Below are positions 9,001 through 21,020 of a stretch of 64,000 nt of DNA, in pieces (position 1 is the first letter of the stretch; every line of letters starts with the position of its first letter). The translations under genes were made by a program, and so were the position numbers. This DNA is from an uncultured Cycloclasticus sp. (GTDB lineage: Bacteria; Pseudomonadota; Gammaproteobacteria; Methylococcales; Cycloclasticaceae): positions 62,001 to 126,000 of the forward strand of contig CAJXTU010000002.1 in the NCBI GenBank assembly GCA_913060865.1, read 5' to 3'. A model generated the notes under the pieces. That model had not been told where the DNA came from. It did no database searches and saw nothing but the letters and a program-made list of their open reading frames with translations.

Positions 9001-11496
9001 TTAGAAATTTGGCCGTCTAACGGCGGGGGCTGGCTTGCTTTCAGCTTGTTTTTCTCGACGCCCTATGGGGACTAACTCACCTTTTTGACGAGCCGATAAA
9101 TCATCACTGATTTGAGTCGCTATTTCAGTTGTTAACAGGTCCAACAAATCATTTACTGCAAGCGCATGACTATCTACTTTCTTAATCCTTTCATTAACCC
9201 TCACCTTAATAGCACTAGTTAAACGGCCAGAATGGACATCAATTAATCGAACACCAGCCTCCACCGTACCAAAGTAACGTATTTGAATCTCATTGGTATA
9301 AGGCACTTCTTTTCTTTCTGTACGAATCAGAAAATCATCAATAGCAGCATGAATAAGGTAGTCAGCACCCTTCAATTCGGTTAGCGTACTGTCAGGTGCT
9401 GAACCCGCTGCAATCGAAGTAAACGCTTTTTCATCCAAAATCTGATCAATCTCCTTACGCTCCATAATATCGAACTCTGGAAATTGTGATAATTTAATCA
9501 TCAAATCATTGGTAATACGCGCATCATTAATCCCCACTAATTGCTGGTTATTACCGCGAGGATTTATTTTAATTTTCCCTACCGCTAACGTCAGCACCTT
9601 CCCGTCATTCTTTGTCGCATCACCACCCGTACGTTGTGGAGCTATTGATGCCAACCCTTGCTGACTAAGCCGACCTTTAGAGCGCTCCTGTCGCTTTAAA
9701 ATATCACCTGTTAACAAAGCGATTCCATTTACCGCTACTTTTGAGCGAGCATCCTCTACCTCAGTTAACTCAACAGTACCTAGCTCTGCTTCTGCCACAC
9801 CTAGTTGAACACCTGTATCTGGGTCAATGATCGCTTCGCCTGGGCGAACGGCACGAAGTTTTTCACCAACAGATAAACCACCATCGGTACCTCTATTGAT
9901 GTAAGCAACACCTGACACAATAGCAGCCACCTTGATAGGGTATATGGCATTCATTAAATTAACAGTAACCTGGTCAGCAAATGTATCTGCAAGCTCAGAA
10001 ATAATCCTAGTATCAGAGCCCGTTTTCTCTACCGATTGACTCACAGAAATTTTACGTGACTCCATAATATCGCCAGTGCGTGCATCAACAATACGCATAT
10101 TGCCGTCAATATGTCCTGCCTGTGATACAAACGTACGAGAAGAACCCGGCAAACGGGCTGTTCGCTCTTCTATCGTAAAACTAGCAACACTCCCAATAGC
10201 AATATAATCAGCACCTTTTAACTGGCCCATCGCTGACACCATATCTCGGTTCTCTGCCATCGCCTGTGCTAACTGCTCATTAATCAATTGGTCGGTTTCT
10301 TGGCGGTCAATTAATTGAAAGCGTTTAGTTTGTGCTAAACGAGAAATTAAAGTGTCAGTAAAAGCGGGTATGTGTAAATTAGCATCAATACCCGTCGAAG
10401 CCGTAGAATGAGCTTTAACAAGGCCAACAGCTAAACGAGGCCGCTGAGCAGACTTACCCTCTATATTTGAACCTCTATGTAACGAAGGTGCCGTTTTTCC
10501 AGATACTAAACTGCTTTCTTTTTTCTGAGCTATAGCTAAATCATCGACTTTAAAATCACCTTCAACTACTGAGAGAACGGAGAACGTTTTCTGAACCTGG
10601 CTTACTTTAGCCAGGCCAACCTTTTTGCGTAATTTGCCAATTGAAATGCCCGAAGCATCTTTAATGTCTTTGCCCTCACGAGAAACCGTATAGAAATCAC
10701 CAACGGTGACTTGCTCATTACTACCCCGGTTCACAACCCAGGGGTCGGCGCTAATTATTTGCGCTGGAAAAATCATATCCAATACACTAACCGCCGCTTG
10801 CTGACCAAGGTGATCAAACATTGAATATTCATCCTGCGTAGGTTCTTTTCCTGTAAACGCAGTTTCAGAAATTTTAGTACGAAGACTATCAGCACCAATG
10901 ATACGCCCCGTAACTGTAGCTATAACTCGCAAACGTAAGCGTGCATCCACCTGATTTTTAATCACTACGCGATGGCTATCACTGAATGGAACCGCTGTCT
11001 TTTTTAGTGAACCCGTTTGCTTCTCAAGCACAGCATAAACAATATAATCTGCACCAACAGCTGTACCCAGATTCTTAAATTCTTTAAGGCGATCATTATG
11101 ATCTGCTGCAGAACTTGCTGCAGCTATTGTCCAACCATTAACATCCGCTAAATTATCGACCGTTTCCTCGATCACCTTATCCAGGTCTGACTCTTTTGTA
11201 TCTGCACCAAATTGTTGCTCACGGATAACATGACGCAACGCACTACGTTCTACAATATCAAAACGTTTAGTCCCCGATAGTTGCTCAATTAAGCGCGCAG
11301 CCAAACCATCTGGCAAAGTACGAATATTCCCTTGAACTGTACGGTCAGGGTGAAAGTCTCCTTGACCCATGACGGCAATTTTTACTTTATTTTTCTGTTG
11401 TTGTAACGTTTCAGGTGACGCCAGTAATAGTTGGCTAACTAACAACAACATTAATCCTGTTGTTACAAAAAAGGTGTTTTTCTTCAATCCATTCAT
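9001..11496 (-). CDS. Large secreted CsgG-like protein with three CsgG-type units
   Basis: Signal sequence; three repeats of the pattern (K/R)xxxAVG...LxxxLxxxxxFdixeRxexdxxxxEq...GADYxixaxv starting near aa 38, 350 and 630, with FlgT-C-like NRG-x-D/N-x-G-x-x-V/K-G segments between. Confidence 0.75.
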   Translation of the reverse strand: MNGLKKNTFFVTTGLMLLLVSQLLLASPETLQQQKNKVKIAVMGQGDFHPDRTVQGNIRTLPDGLAARLIEQLSGTKRFDIVERSALRHVIREQQFGADTKESDLDKVIEETVDNLADVNGWTIAAASSAADHNDRLKEFKNLGTAVGADYIVYAVLEKQTGSLKKTAVPFSDSHRVVIKNQVDARLRLRVIATVTGRIIGADSLRTKISETAFTGKEPTQDEYSMFDHLGQQAAVSVLDMIFPAQIISADPWVVNRGSNEQVTVGDFYTVSREGKDIKDASGISIGKLRKKVGLAKVSQVQKTFSVLSVVEGDFKVDDLAIAQKKESSLVSGKTAPSLHRGSNIEGKSAQRPRLAVGLVKAHSTASTGIDANLHIPAFTDTLISRLAQTKRFQLIDRQETDQLINEQLAQAMAENRDMVSAMGQLKGADYIAIGSVASFTIEERTARLPGSSRTFVSQAGHIDGNMRIVDARTGDIMESRKISVSQSVEKTGSDTRIISELADTFADQVTVNLMNAIYPIKVAAIVSGVAYINRGTDGGLSVGEKLRAVRPGEAIIDPDTGVQLGVAEAELGTVELTEVEDARSKVAVNGIALLTGDILKRQERSKGRLSQQGLASIAPQRTGGDATKNDGKVLTLAVGKIKINPRGNNQQLVGINDARITNDLMIKLSQFPEFDIMERKEIDQILDEKAFTSIAAGSAPDSTLTELKGADYLIHAAIDDFLIRTERKEVPYTNEIQIRYFGTVEAGVRLIDVHSGRLTSAIKVRVNERIKKVDSHALAVNDLLDLLTTEIATQISDDLSARQKGELVPIGRREKQAESKPAPAVRRPNF

Positions 11497-11514
11497 AACT
11501 ACTGCCTTCCTAGT

Positions 11515-12420
11515 CTATTGTGGTTTACGGACAATATCGCCTACTCCAATCGGGGCGTTTTCTGGGTCTTCCTCAGAAACGATTGCTCCATAGCTTGCTT
11601 TGGGATTAATTCTAACAATTTCAATTGTTCCAACAAACTCCTCACCAGAACCAAGAGACTCGCCTGTATCAGGGTCAATTAATTCTTCACCTGCAAAAAA
11701 CACTTCATATTTTTGACCTTTTTTCAGACCACCATCTTTACCGCGATTAATAATGACTTGATTTTTACGTGTTCGCTTAACGACTTTCATAGGGTAAACA
11801 GCATCAACAAATTGGTCGGCCAAATTCGCCGACACCTCTTTTGCCATTTTTGTAAAGTGCGTGTTATTGGGCACCCCACTCTTGCCATTCACAATGATTG
11901 ATTTTGTTGCAAATGAGCTTTTAAGGTCGAAAGTTGATACCACCTGCCCCGACGCCGTATCGACCATCTGAGCTGTTAGGTGAATTAAACCAGAGTCTTG
12001 TCGTTTGTACTTATCATCAAAATTTGGTAGTGCTTTATGAGAACGATAAAACTTGAAGTTTTGTACCTTCGGCAAAATAAGATAGTGTGCATTAGACATT
12101 GCCCCTGTTGTCGCGGCATCGCCTTTGGCTAGATCAGATTCGGCAAACTTTTGCTCTTCCCTAATGTCAGCCATCACTTCTTTATTGCGGCTCAGTACTC
12201 GAAACTTTCTTGTATTACGGAACGAACTTTCCAACTCAGCCCAAAGCAACTCTAAATTCAGGTGTTTGCGGGAGTACTTACTGACTTTTTCACCAACTTT
12301 AGGCTCTTTAATAGCCACAGCAGGCTGATCAGCCGCCAAAACATTTTGCGTAAAAAGACAAGCCAATAAGGCAACAAAAACAAGCGGTAAAAAAAAGACT
12401 TTTTTTATCAACGTAACCAT
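11515..12420 (-). CDS. CsgG-like / FlgT-C-like secreted protein
   Basis: Signal sequence (MVTLIKKVFFLPLVFVALLACLFTQNVLA); single CsgG-like unit then VIINRGKDGGLKKGQKYEVFFAGEELIDPDTGESLG. Confidence 0.7.
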   Translation of the reverse strand: MVTLIKKVFFLPLVFVALLACLFTQNVLAADQPAVAIKEPKVGEKVSKYSRKHLNLELLWAELESSFRNTRKFRVLSRNKEVMADIREEQKFAESDLAKGDAATTGAMSNAHYLILPKVQNFKFYRSHKALPNFDDKYKRQDSGLIHLTAQMVDTASGQVVSTFDLKSSFATKSIIVNGKSGVPNNTHFTKMAKEVSANLADQFVDAVYPMKVVKRTRKNQVIINRGKDGGLKKGQKYEVFFAGEELIDPDTGESLGSGEEFVGTIEIVRINPKASYGAIVSEEDPENAPIGVGDIVRKPQ

Positions 12421-12643
12421 CCCCAGAATGTAAGTTAGTAAGTAACAAAACAACGGACGAATAGCCAACCAATTAAAAAAAACCTTACCTCTCTATACAA
12501 AAAAATCCGTAAATTAAGGCTTCAACAAGCAACAAATTCATCCATGAGCTCATGAGAATACCAGATAAAAATATGTTGTCAACACATTGGATTAGCCATC
12601 AGCATAACACCCAAATCATGGCGCTCAACTGTTAAAGTTTCGC

Positions 12644-13600
12644 ATGCTAAAACCATTTACTCCACAGCCAGACTTGTTCGTTTCAAGCGCAAATCTTAAC
12701 CATCCTGCTCTACATGCGCTTGATAATACTGATTCTTTCTTGATTGGCCACCGGTTGAACAGATATCTATTTAATTTACCCTTCAAACACAGTGCATCCA
12801 AGCCATCCGCTGCCAACATTGTTTCGCAGTTTGCTGCTGGGGATGCGGTATCGTTTGTCCGACGTTCAGCTGGCTCAGTGCCTACACAGAGACTTATTGA
12901 TTCGCAAGTTTTGTCACCTTAAACTTGGCACGACCGTTCCGGAGGCATCAACGTTAGGCTAATTTAGCAATAAACTGGTCGGGCATAACTTATGCTATCA
13001 AGTATTGCGTGAGATCAATCGTCAGTTTGAGGCCAAGAACATCATTATGACCGAAGGGCGAATCAATATTATCAACACCACACCGATAGAAACCGCTCAA
13101 TCAGGGCGAGGCATAAGCAAAGATACGCACGTAAAGTGATATTCAAAGGCTGGATGGTCTACAAAAAAGACAGTCGTGACCGAACTAAACCTAGTTCGCC
13201 TTCTCCGTTCATACTAGGGTAGATGAAGATGGTTTTATTCACCTTTGAAAAATCACCTCTGGTAATGTCCATAATAGCTAGGAACGAGACACTCTACTGC
13301 TTGGTGGCGGGGCTGCTTTATATGCGGATGCCGCCTACAGCTCAGAAGAAACGCGAGACACGTTGAAACGCTGTAATATTGACATTTAGGTTCAACGTAA
13401 AGAACTGCGAATAAAGGCCATCATGTCCGCATTGCGGTCACACGTGCAGGCGGTGAACGTCCCTTTGCAACATATAAGCGACACACTCGGTTCACATAGG
13501 GCTTGCTAAAAATATCACCGCCTACGATATCGCTGTGATGGCATTGAATACTCGTAAAAGTACGACATTTCTAGAGTTGTATGGCTTAATTGATTCGACT
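12644..13600 (+). pseudogene. Decayed IS5-family-type transposase
   Basis: Fragments in different frames: QPDLFVSSANLNHPALHALDNTDSF; LCYQVLREINRQFEAKNIIMTEGRINIINTTPIETAQSG; LYADAAYSSEETRDTLKR; IAVTRAGGERPFATYKRH; AVMALNTRK; multiple frameshifts and stops. Confidence 0.85.
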
Positions 13601-13894
13601 AACCAGGATAGATGCGTCTATAGCACATAGAAAAGCCAGAAAATGGCCAAAAGCACCTTTGCTAAAAGCTATATTGACCAGCTTTATCCGTAACCATTGA
13701 AAATAAAATCGAAACTCAACATTGATGATAAAAATCAGTAGTTATACTGGGAGCTAACCTATTTAAACAATTTCACATCTTAAAAAAATGTCGACACCAA
13801 CAACTTATTTCTTATAGAAAATTCAATTTCAACTATAATCGACGCCATCTTCAACATGCCGAAAAAGTAACCTCCAAATAAAAAGACTCTATCT

Positions 13895-14803
13895 ATGCAA
13901 ATTCGTGTTTTAGGTTCTGGCGCTGGCGGCGGTTTTCCGCAGTGGAACTGTAGCTGCCCAAATTGTAAGGCTGTACGCGCAGGAACCATTAAAGCCTCTA
14001 CGCGCAACCAATCATCCATTGCGGTGTCATCAGACGGCGAACATTGGGCGCTGTTTAATGCTTCCCCCGATGTACGCGCACAATTAGAAAACTTCCCCGA
14101 AATTCACCCAAAAAACAAAGTACGCGGCACCGGTATTGAGGCCATTGTGATGTTCGATTCACAAATCGATCACGCCACCGGTTTATTAATTTTGCGTGAA
14201 GGCGACCCACTGACCATCTATTGCACTGATATGGTGAAGCAAGACCTCACCACTGGCTTCCCTATTTTTAATATTTTGGAACACTTTTGTGGCGTTGAGG
14301 ATCACCCTATTCCATTGAATGGTGATGCGTTTACCATTCCAAATATTGATGACCTTGAGTTCACCGCGTTGCCATTAAAAAGCAAAGCGCCGCCGTATTC
14401 GCCGCACCGTAACGACCCGCACGAAGGTGATAACATTGGGATGATTATTCGCCAAATTTCAACCGGCAAAACAACCTTCTACGCCCCGGGCTTAGGTGTG
14501 ATTGAACCGCACGTTGAGCAAGCAATGATGCAAGCAGATTGCGTATTAGTTGACGGTACATTCTGGACAGACGATGAATTAGCTTCCGTTGGCAGACCCT
14601 TATTGGCTCGTAACATTGGGCATTTGCCGCAATCGGGCAAAGGTGGCATGATTGAGTTTTTAGACACGCTGGATAAACCGCGCAAAATCCTGATTCATAT
14701 CAACAATACCAACCCAATTCTAAATGAAGAATCTAAAGAACGCGATATACTGACCCAACACGGCATTGAAGTGTCGTTCGACAATATGAATATTGAACTG
14801 TAA
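13895..14803 (+). CDS. pqqB: PQQ biosynthesis protein PqqB
   Basis: [24 protein letters not shown]. Confidence 0.98.
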   Translation: MQIRVLGSGAGGGFPQWNCSCPNCKAVRAGTIKASTRNQSSIAVSSDGEHWALFNASPDVRAQLENFPEIHPKNKVRGTGIEAIVMFDSQIDHATGLLILREGDPLTIYCTDMVKQDLTTGFPIFNILEHFCGVEDHPIPLNGDAFTIPNIDDLEFTALPLKSKAPPYSPHRNDPHEGDNIGMIIRQISTGKTTFYAPGLGVIEPHVEQAMMQADCVLVDGTFWTDDELASVGRPLLARNIGHLPQSGKGGMIEFLDTLDKPRKILIHINNTNPILNEESKERDILTQHGIEVSFDNMNIEL

Positions 14804-14805
14804 TC

Positions 14806-15528
14806 ATGACAGAACAAACACCTTGGTCAGCAACAGAATTTGAAATGAAAATTCGCGATATGGAGCGTTTTTACCATATCAATCATCCGTACCATGTGAT
14901 GATGCACGAAGGCACACTCAACAAAGAACAAATACGTGGCTGGGTCGCAAACCGTTTTTATTACCAAGTGAACATCCCACTAAAAGACGCGGCGATTATG
15001 GCGAATTGCCCCGATAGAGACACTCGTGCTCAGTGGGTTCAACGCATTATCGATCACGATGGCGCACCCGGAGAAATCGGCGGTATTGAAGTGTGGTTAC
15101 AACTGGGCGAAGCCGTTGGTTTAACACGCGAAGAAGTATTATCTGAAGAACACGTACTACCCGGTGTTCGCTTTGCTGTGGATGCCTACGTTAACTTTGC
15201 GCGCCGAGCCGATTGGCACGAAGCAGCCAGCTCATCATTAACTGAATTGTTTGCGCCAAAAATTCATCAGCAACGGTTGGATAACTGGCCCGAACACTAC
15301 CCTTGGATTGATTTAAAAGGTCTAACTTATTTTCAGAAACGACTCAGCGAAGCGCGGCGTGATGTTGAGCACGGCCTTCGCATTACGCTTGACTGGTATA
15401 AAACCCGTGAACAACAAGAAAAAATGCTGGGCATTTTAAAGTTTAAACTCGACATCCTTTGGACAATGGCTGACGCGATGCACATGGCCTATATTCATAA
15501 GATGCCACCGTACCACACGGTAAAATAA
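14806..15528 (+). CDS. pqqC: Pyrroloquinoline-quinone synthase PqqC
   Basis: [32 protein letters not shown]. Confidence 0.98.
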   Translation: MTEQTPWSATEFEMKIRDMERFYHINHPYHVMMHEGTLNKEQIRGWVANRFYYQVNIPLKDAAIMANCPDRDTRAQWVQRIIDHDGAPGEIGGIEVWLQLGEAVGLTREEVLSEEHVLPGVRFAVDAYVNFARRADWHEAASSSLTELFAPKIHQQRLDNWPEHYPWIDLKGLTYFQKRLSEARRDVEHGLRITLDWYKTREQQEKMLGILKFKLDILWTMADAMHMAYIHKMPPYHTVK

Positions 15529-15803
15529 TGAGCTTACTAACCGACCATGCTTTACAAATAGCGCCAGGCTATCGCTTGCAATGGGAAGAAGCACAAAACA
15601 TGTTTGTGTTACTTTACCCAGAAGGCTTAATTGAACTAAACCAAAGTTCAGCAGAAATTTTGCAGGTTTGTGATGGCACAAAAAAACTAGCTGATATCGT
15701 TCACGTATTAGAAACAAAATTTGAAACGACGGGCTTAGAAAGCGACATTGTTAACTTCTTAACTATTGCATTAGATAATGGCTGGCTTACTCAACGCGCC
15801 TAG
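15528..15803 (+). CDS. pqqD: PQQ peptide chaperone PqqD
   Basis: [33 protein letters not shown]; between pqqC and pqqE. Confidence 0.96.
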   Translation: MSLLTDHALQIAPGYRLQWEEAQNMFVLLYPEGLIELNQSSAEILQVCDGTKKLADIVHVLETKFETTGLESDIVNFLTIALDNGWLTQRA

Positions 15804-16902
15804 CCCGCCGCGCTGGCTTTTAGCGGAGCTAACCTACGCCTGCCCATTGCAGTGCCCATACTGTTCTAACCCATTAGATTACGCCAACTTATCTAATGAA
15901 CTTTCAACTAACGACTGGAAACGCGTGCTCAAGCAATCACGTGACATGGGCGCGGTACAACTCGGCTTTTCCGGTGGTGAACCGCTGGTTAGAAAAGACC
16001 TTGTAGAACTCGTCGAGTACTCACACGAACTGGGTTATTACATTAACCTCATCACATCCGGTTACAACATGGACGAGGCGAAAATTATAGAACTGAAAGA
16101 AGCAGGCTTAGATCATATTCAAGTTAGCATTCAAGCCAGTTCGCAAGAATTAAACGATTTTATTGCCGGCACAAAAAGCTTCGAACACAAAAAGTCGGTG
16201 GCCAAACTGATCAAAAAGCATGGCTACCCAATGGTGTTATGCGTGGTTTTACATCGTCAAAATATTCATCAAATGAAGGATATTTTAGACATGGCCATTG
16301 AGCTAGGCGCCGACTTTGTAGAACTTGCAAACACACAATATTATGGTTGGGCACATCACAATCGCGACCAGCTCATGCCAACGCAAGAGCAGTTACAAGC
16401 CGCTGAAGCGATTGCTAATGAGTATCGAGACACTCAAAAAGGCAAAATGAAAATTTATTACGTTGTGCCTGATTACTACGAAGGCCGACCAAAAGCCTGC
16501 ATGAACGGCTGGGGAACAACATTCCTGACTATCGCACCCGATGGTGTCGCGCTACCGTGCCACTCAGCACGCCAATTACCTAACTTCGACTGCCCGAATG
16601 TTAACGATTCATCCATAAGCGACATTTGGAATAAATCCAAGGCGTTCAATTATTTCCGTGGCGATGATTGGATGAAAGAGCCGTGTAGAAGCTGCCCTGA
16701 AAAAGACAAAGACTTTGGCGGCTGTCATTGCCAAGCTTTTTTATTAACCGGCGATGCAACGAATACTGATCCGGTTTGTGATTTATCGCCGTTGCATCAC
16801 ACCGTAACCGATGCGATAGACAAAGCCGCGCAAACAAACCAAACGGTTCAACAACCGCTGTTATTTAGAAACAGCAAAAACTCTAAATTGTTTAACCACT
16901 AA
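15778..16902 (+). CDS. pqqE: Radical SAM PqqA peptide cyclase PqqE
   Basis: [19 protein letters not shown] (CxxxCxxC) and C-terminal SPASM Cys pattern; overlaps pqqD. Confidence 0.98.
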   Translation: MAGLLNAPSPPRWLLAELTYACPLQCPYCSNPLDYANLSNELSTNDWKRVLKQSRDMGAVQLGFSGGEPLVRKDLVELVEYSHELGYYINLITSGYNMDEAKIIELKEAGLDHIQVSIQASSQELNDFIAGTKSFEHKKSVAKLIKKHGYPMVLCVVLHRQNIHQMKDILDMAIELGADFVELANTQYYGWAHHNRDQLMPTQEQLQAAEAIANEYRDTQKGKMKIYYVVPDYYEGRPKACMNGWGTTFLTIAPDGVALPCHSARQLPNFDCPNVNDSSISDIWNKSKAFNYFRGDDWMKEPCRSCPEKDKDFGGCHCQAFLLTGDATNTDPVCDLSPLHHTVTDAIDKAAQTNQTVQQPLLFRNSKNSKLFNH

Positions 16903-16906
16903 CTAA

Positions 16907-18037
<1,131 letters not shown>

Positions 18038-18051
18038 ATAATAACCTTCCC

Positions 18052-19029
18052 TCAGCTTGTTAATACAAAGCGATCGGTTGCTGACACTAAGGCATCAATC
18101 ATTTCATCGCCGTGCGTTAAATGTGTCGCATGAGGCAATTCAATAAAATTAGCGTTAGGAATCGCTTGCGCTAAGGTAAACGATGACTCAATAGGGCACA
18201 TATAATCTTTTCTGCCATGGATGATCGTGCACGGTATGTCCAATAAACGAATCGCATTATCAACTATTTGGTTTTCTTTAATAAAATAACGGTTCATTCC
18301 GTAATGCGTTTCAATTCGGGCTTGCGAAATAGCGGTATCGGGCACCTCGCCGTCTAACTCACCCGCATTAAAAGCATCACCTAACACCACTGCACCGCCC
18401 CACGCATCCCATTCACGAGTTGTCTCTTGCTGAACCTCTTTATCATCAATATTCAAACGTTGATAATAGGCACCCAACACATCTTTACGTTCATTGGTCG
18501 AAATATGCTGGGTAAAACGGCTCCATGCTTTTGGGAATAGGCGGCTAGCACCGTCTTTAAAAAACCAATCTGCATCCATAGAACGCGCTAAAAACGTGCC
18601 ACGGAGAATTAAACCCAACACCTTTGAAGTATGCATTTGAGCATACAAAAGCGCTAATGTAGCCCCCCACGAACCACCAAACAATAGCCATTTTTCAATG
18701 TTTAATTTTTTACGAATCATCTCCATATCCGTTATCAAGTGATGCGTTGTATTACGTGTTAAATCACCTGATGGACGAGAGCGACCCGCTCCACGCTGAT
18801 CCATTAAAATAATATGGTACTTTTGCGGGTTAAAAAAACAACGATGATGCTCTTTACAACTAGACCCCGGCCCACCATGTAAAAAAATAACAGGCAAGCC
18901 ATTAGGATTACCCGATTGCTCGTAATACACCTCATGCCCATCGCCTGTTTCAAGCCAGTCGGTAGTAAATGGTTCTATTTCTGGATACAAGGTATTCAAT
19001 ATCAACAATCCTTTAAATTCATCGTTCAA
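18052..19029 (-). CDS. pip: Proline iminopeptidase
   Basis: HGGPGSSCKEHHRCFFNPQKYHIILMDQRGAGRS and GGSWGATLALLYAQ. Confidence 0.96.
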   Translation of the reverse strand: MNDEFKGLLILNTLYPEIEPFTTDWLETGDGHEVYYEQSGNPNGLPVIFLHGGPGSSCKEHHRCFFNPQKYHIILMDQRGAGRSRPSGDLTRNTTHHLITDMEMIRKKLNIEKWLLFGGSWGATLALLYAQMHTSKVLGLILRGTFLARSMDADWFFKDGASRLFPKAWSRFTQHISTNERKDVLGAYYQRLNIDDKEVQQETTREWDAWGGAVVLGDAFNAGELDGEVPDTAISQARIETHYGMNRYFIKENQIVDNAIRLLDIPCTIIHGRKDYMCPIESSFTLAQAIPNANFIELPHATHLTHGDEMIDALVSATDRFVLTS

Positions 19030-19098
19030 AGCTGATTAGCATCAGCAAGTTTCAGCTTAGATTACGCTATACTAAGTATTTTTAAAACCTTACTTTCC

Positions 19099-20181
19099 AT
19101 GTTTGATTTCCTCATTATTGGCGGCGGTATTATTGGTTTATTAACCGCTAAAGAGCTGCAAAAAACCGGCGCTAAGGTTGCTATTATTGAAAAAAATAGC
19201 CCCGGTCAACAAGCGACTTGGGCTGCTGGTGGAATTTTATCGCCTATGCGGCCTTGGCTATATTCTAGCCCTGTTAATGCGATCAGCTCACTCAGCCAAG
19301 TAGTCTATCAACAACTATCAACTGAACTCCATGATGAAACAGGCATAGACCCTGAATGGGTGTTGTCGGGTATGTTAGTGCTGCATGATGATGAAATGGC
19401 TCAAGCGATTCAATGGTGCGAACAAAACGATTCGCCTATTGAAGTACTAACCGTCAACGAGTTAAGTCGCCAATTCGGTCATTTAAAACCGTTGGGGCAA
19501 ACTGCTATTTATCGTAGCGATGTAGCCACTATTAAGCCACACAAATTATCTGCTGCTTTAACACGGTATTTAACCGCTAAAGGTGTCAGCTTTTATAACA
19601 GCCAAGAAGCCAAGCAACTTACCTCAACAGATCAGACCATTACCGGCGTTCAGCTCGCTAACTCAACCGTTAGTGCGGGTGAATATATTATTTGTGGTGG
19701 CGCATGGAGCACACAATTAATACCCGATGTTTGCCCTAAGCCCATTATTACCCCCGTTAAAGGGCAAATGCTTTGCTTTCCTCCCACTGAACTTTCTAAC
19801 CTTTGCATGGTGATGGATGGCAACCGTTATATTATCCCCCGAAAAGGTGGGCGAATTGTTGTTGGTAGCACGCGCGAAAACACTGACTTTGATGCCAGCA
19901 CGACACAAGCCGCCTATGACGATCTTAAAGGTTTTGCTCAGCAGCTTTATCCCGCACTGGCTAACATTGAACCCGATGCGCATTGGGCGGGGTTAAGGCC
20001 CACTTCGCCTCAGAGCATTCCCTATATTTGCCGAGTAGAGCCCTTCAATAACTTAAGCCTTAATGCCGGACATTATCGTAATGGTATTGTTACTGCGCCT
20101 GCGAGCGCCGAACTGATGGCAGATATACTATTGAATAGAATCACCAAAATAGACACCGAGCCCTACAAAATAACGCGCTAA
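19099..20181 (+). CDS. thiO: FAD-dependent glycine oxidase ThiO
   Basis: N-terminal GGGIIGLLTAKEL; AGGILSPMRPW; WAGLRPTSPQSIPYI. Confidence 0.85.
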   Translation: MFDFLIIGGGIIGLLTAKELQKTGAKVAIIEKNSPGQQATWAAGGILSPMRPWLYSSPVNAISSLSQVVYQQLSTELHDETGIDPEWVLSGMLVLHDDEMAQAIQWCEQNDSPIEVLTVNELSRQFGHLKPLGQTAIYRSDVATIKPHKLSAALTRYLTAKGVSFYNSQEAKQLTSTDQTITGVQLANSTVSAGEYIICGGAWSTQLIPDVCPKPIITPVKGQMLCFPPTELSNLCMVMDGNRYIIPRKGGRIVVGSTRENTDFDASTTQAAYDDLKGFAQQLYPALANIEPDAHWAGLRPTSPQSIPYICRVEPFNNLSLNAGHYRNGIVTAPASAELMADILLNRITKIDTEPYKITR

Positions 20182-20228
20182 TTTCCTCGCTAAATACCCT
20201 ATGCTATACTGCAAAAACGGGAAAAAAG

Positions 20229-20651
20229 GTGATGCTTATGATCGAAAAAACAAACAGACAATCCGTTAAATATTTACTGAGAGAACATGGCATTGCGCCG
20301 ACTCAACAACGTATTCAAATTGCGGACTTTCTATTTAGTAAACAACAACACGTCAGCGCCGATCAAATTTTATCCCACGTTCAAATTGGTCACCCGCCTG
20401 TTTCAAAGGCAACGGTTTATAACACGCTGGGGTTATTTGCTAACAAAGGCTTATTGCGAGAAGTTATTATTGACCCAAACAAAGTTTTTTACGACACCAA
20501 TACCGAGCACCACCATCATTTTTATAACACCGATACCAGCACATTAACCGATGTTAAAGATGGTGACATTACTATCAATAACCTGCCTACACTACCCAGC
20601 GGAACTAATTTTCAATGCGTAGACGTGGTTATTAAAGTTCGCAACCAGTAA
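20229..20651 (+). CDS. Fur superfamily regulator, Irr-like (no C-terminal CxxC)
   Basis: APTQQRIQIADFLFSK...VSKATVYNTLGLFANKGLLREV...YDTNTEHHHHFYN...VDVVIKV. Confidence 0.85.
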   Translation: MMLMIEKTNRQSVKYLLREHGIAPTQQRIQIADFLFSKQQHVSADQILSHVQIGHPPVSKATVYNTLGLFANKGLLREVIIDPNKVFYDTNTEHHHHFYNTDTSTLTDVKDGDITINNLPTLPSGTNFQCVDVVIKVRNQ

Positions 20652-20699
20652 ACAACTTGTCGAGCTTTCATTAAGCCCCTATACTTTCACGTTCTTTAA

Positions 20700-20775
20700 G
20701 CCGATGTAGCTCAGGTGGTAGAGCGGCTCATTCGTAATGAGTAGGTCAGCGGTTCGAATCCGCTCATTGGCTCCA
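20700..20775 (+). tRNA. tRNA-Thr (anticodon CGT)
   Basis: Cloverleaf by eye: GCCGATG acceptor pairs CATTGGC, anticodon loop TTCGTAA, GGTTCGAATCC T-arm, encoded CCA. Confidence 0.93.
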
Positions 20776-21020
20776 ATTTAATCAATAACTTTCAAAACTA
20801 TAACCTTTAAGTATTTAGACAGTAAGCCTGCGTCCACTTCAATTCGACATGAGATATTTTCACCATAAATTAAAGAGAGTGTAACGATACTGCATCATAA
20901 GGAAAAACCTTAGGATTCACCTTCATTCGTTGTCGAGTTAAACGAGGCTTTTTGAATGAAAAAGGCCCTAGAGTATGTGCGTTCGCTAACCATTTTTTAG
21001 TATAAAACTAGTCGATATCG

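Noticed and set aside
20700-20775. tRNA-Thr as an attachment site for an integrated island
   Set aside because: No integrase nearby and I found no repeat of the tRNA 3' end in the flanking sequence; downstream genes are msrQ/msrP.
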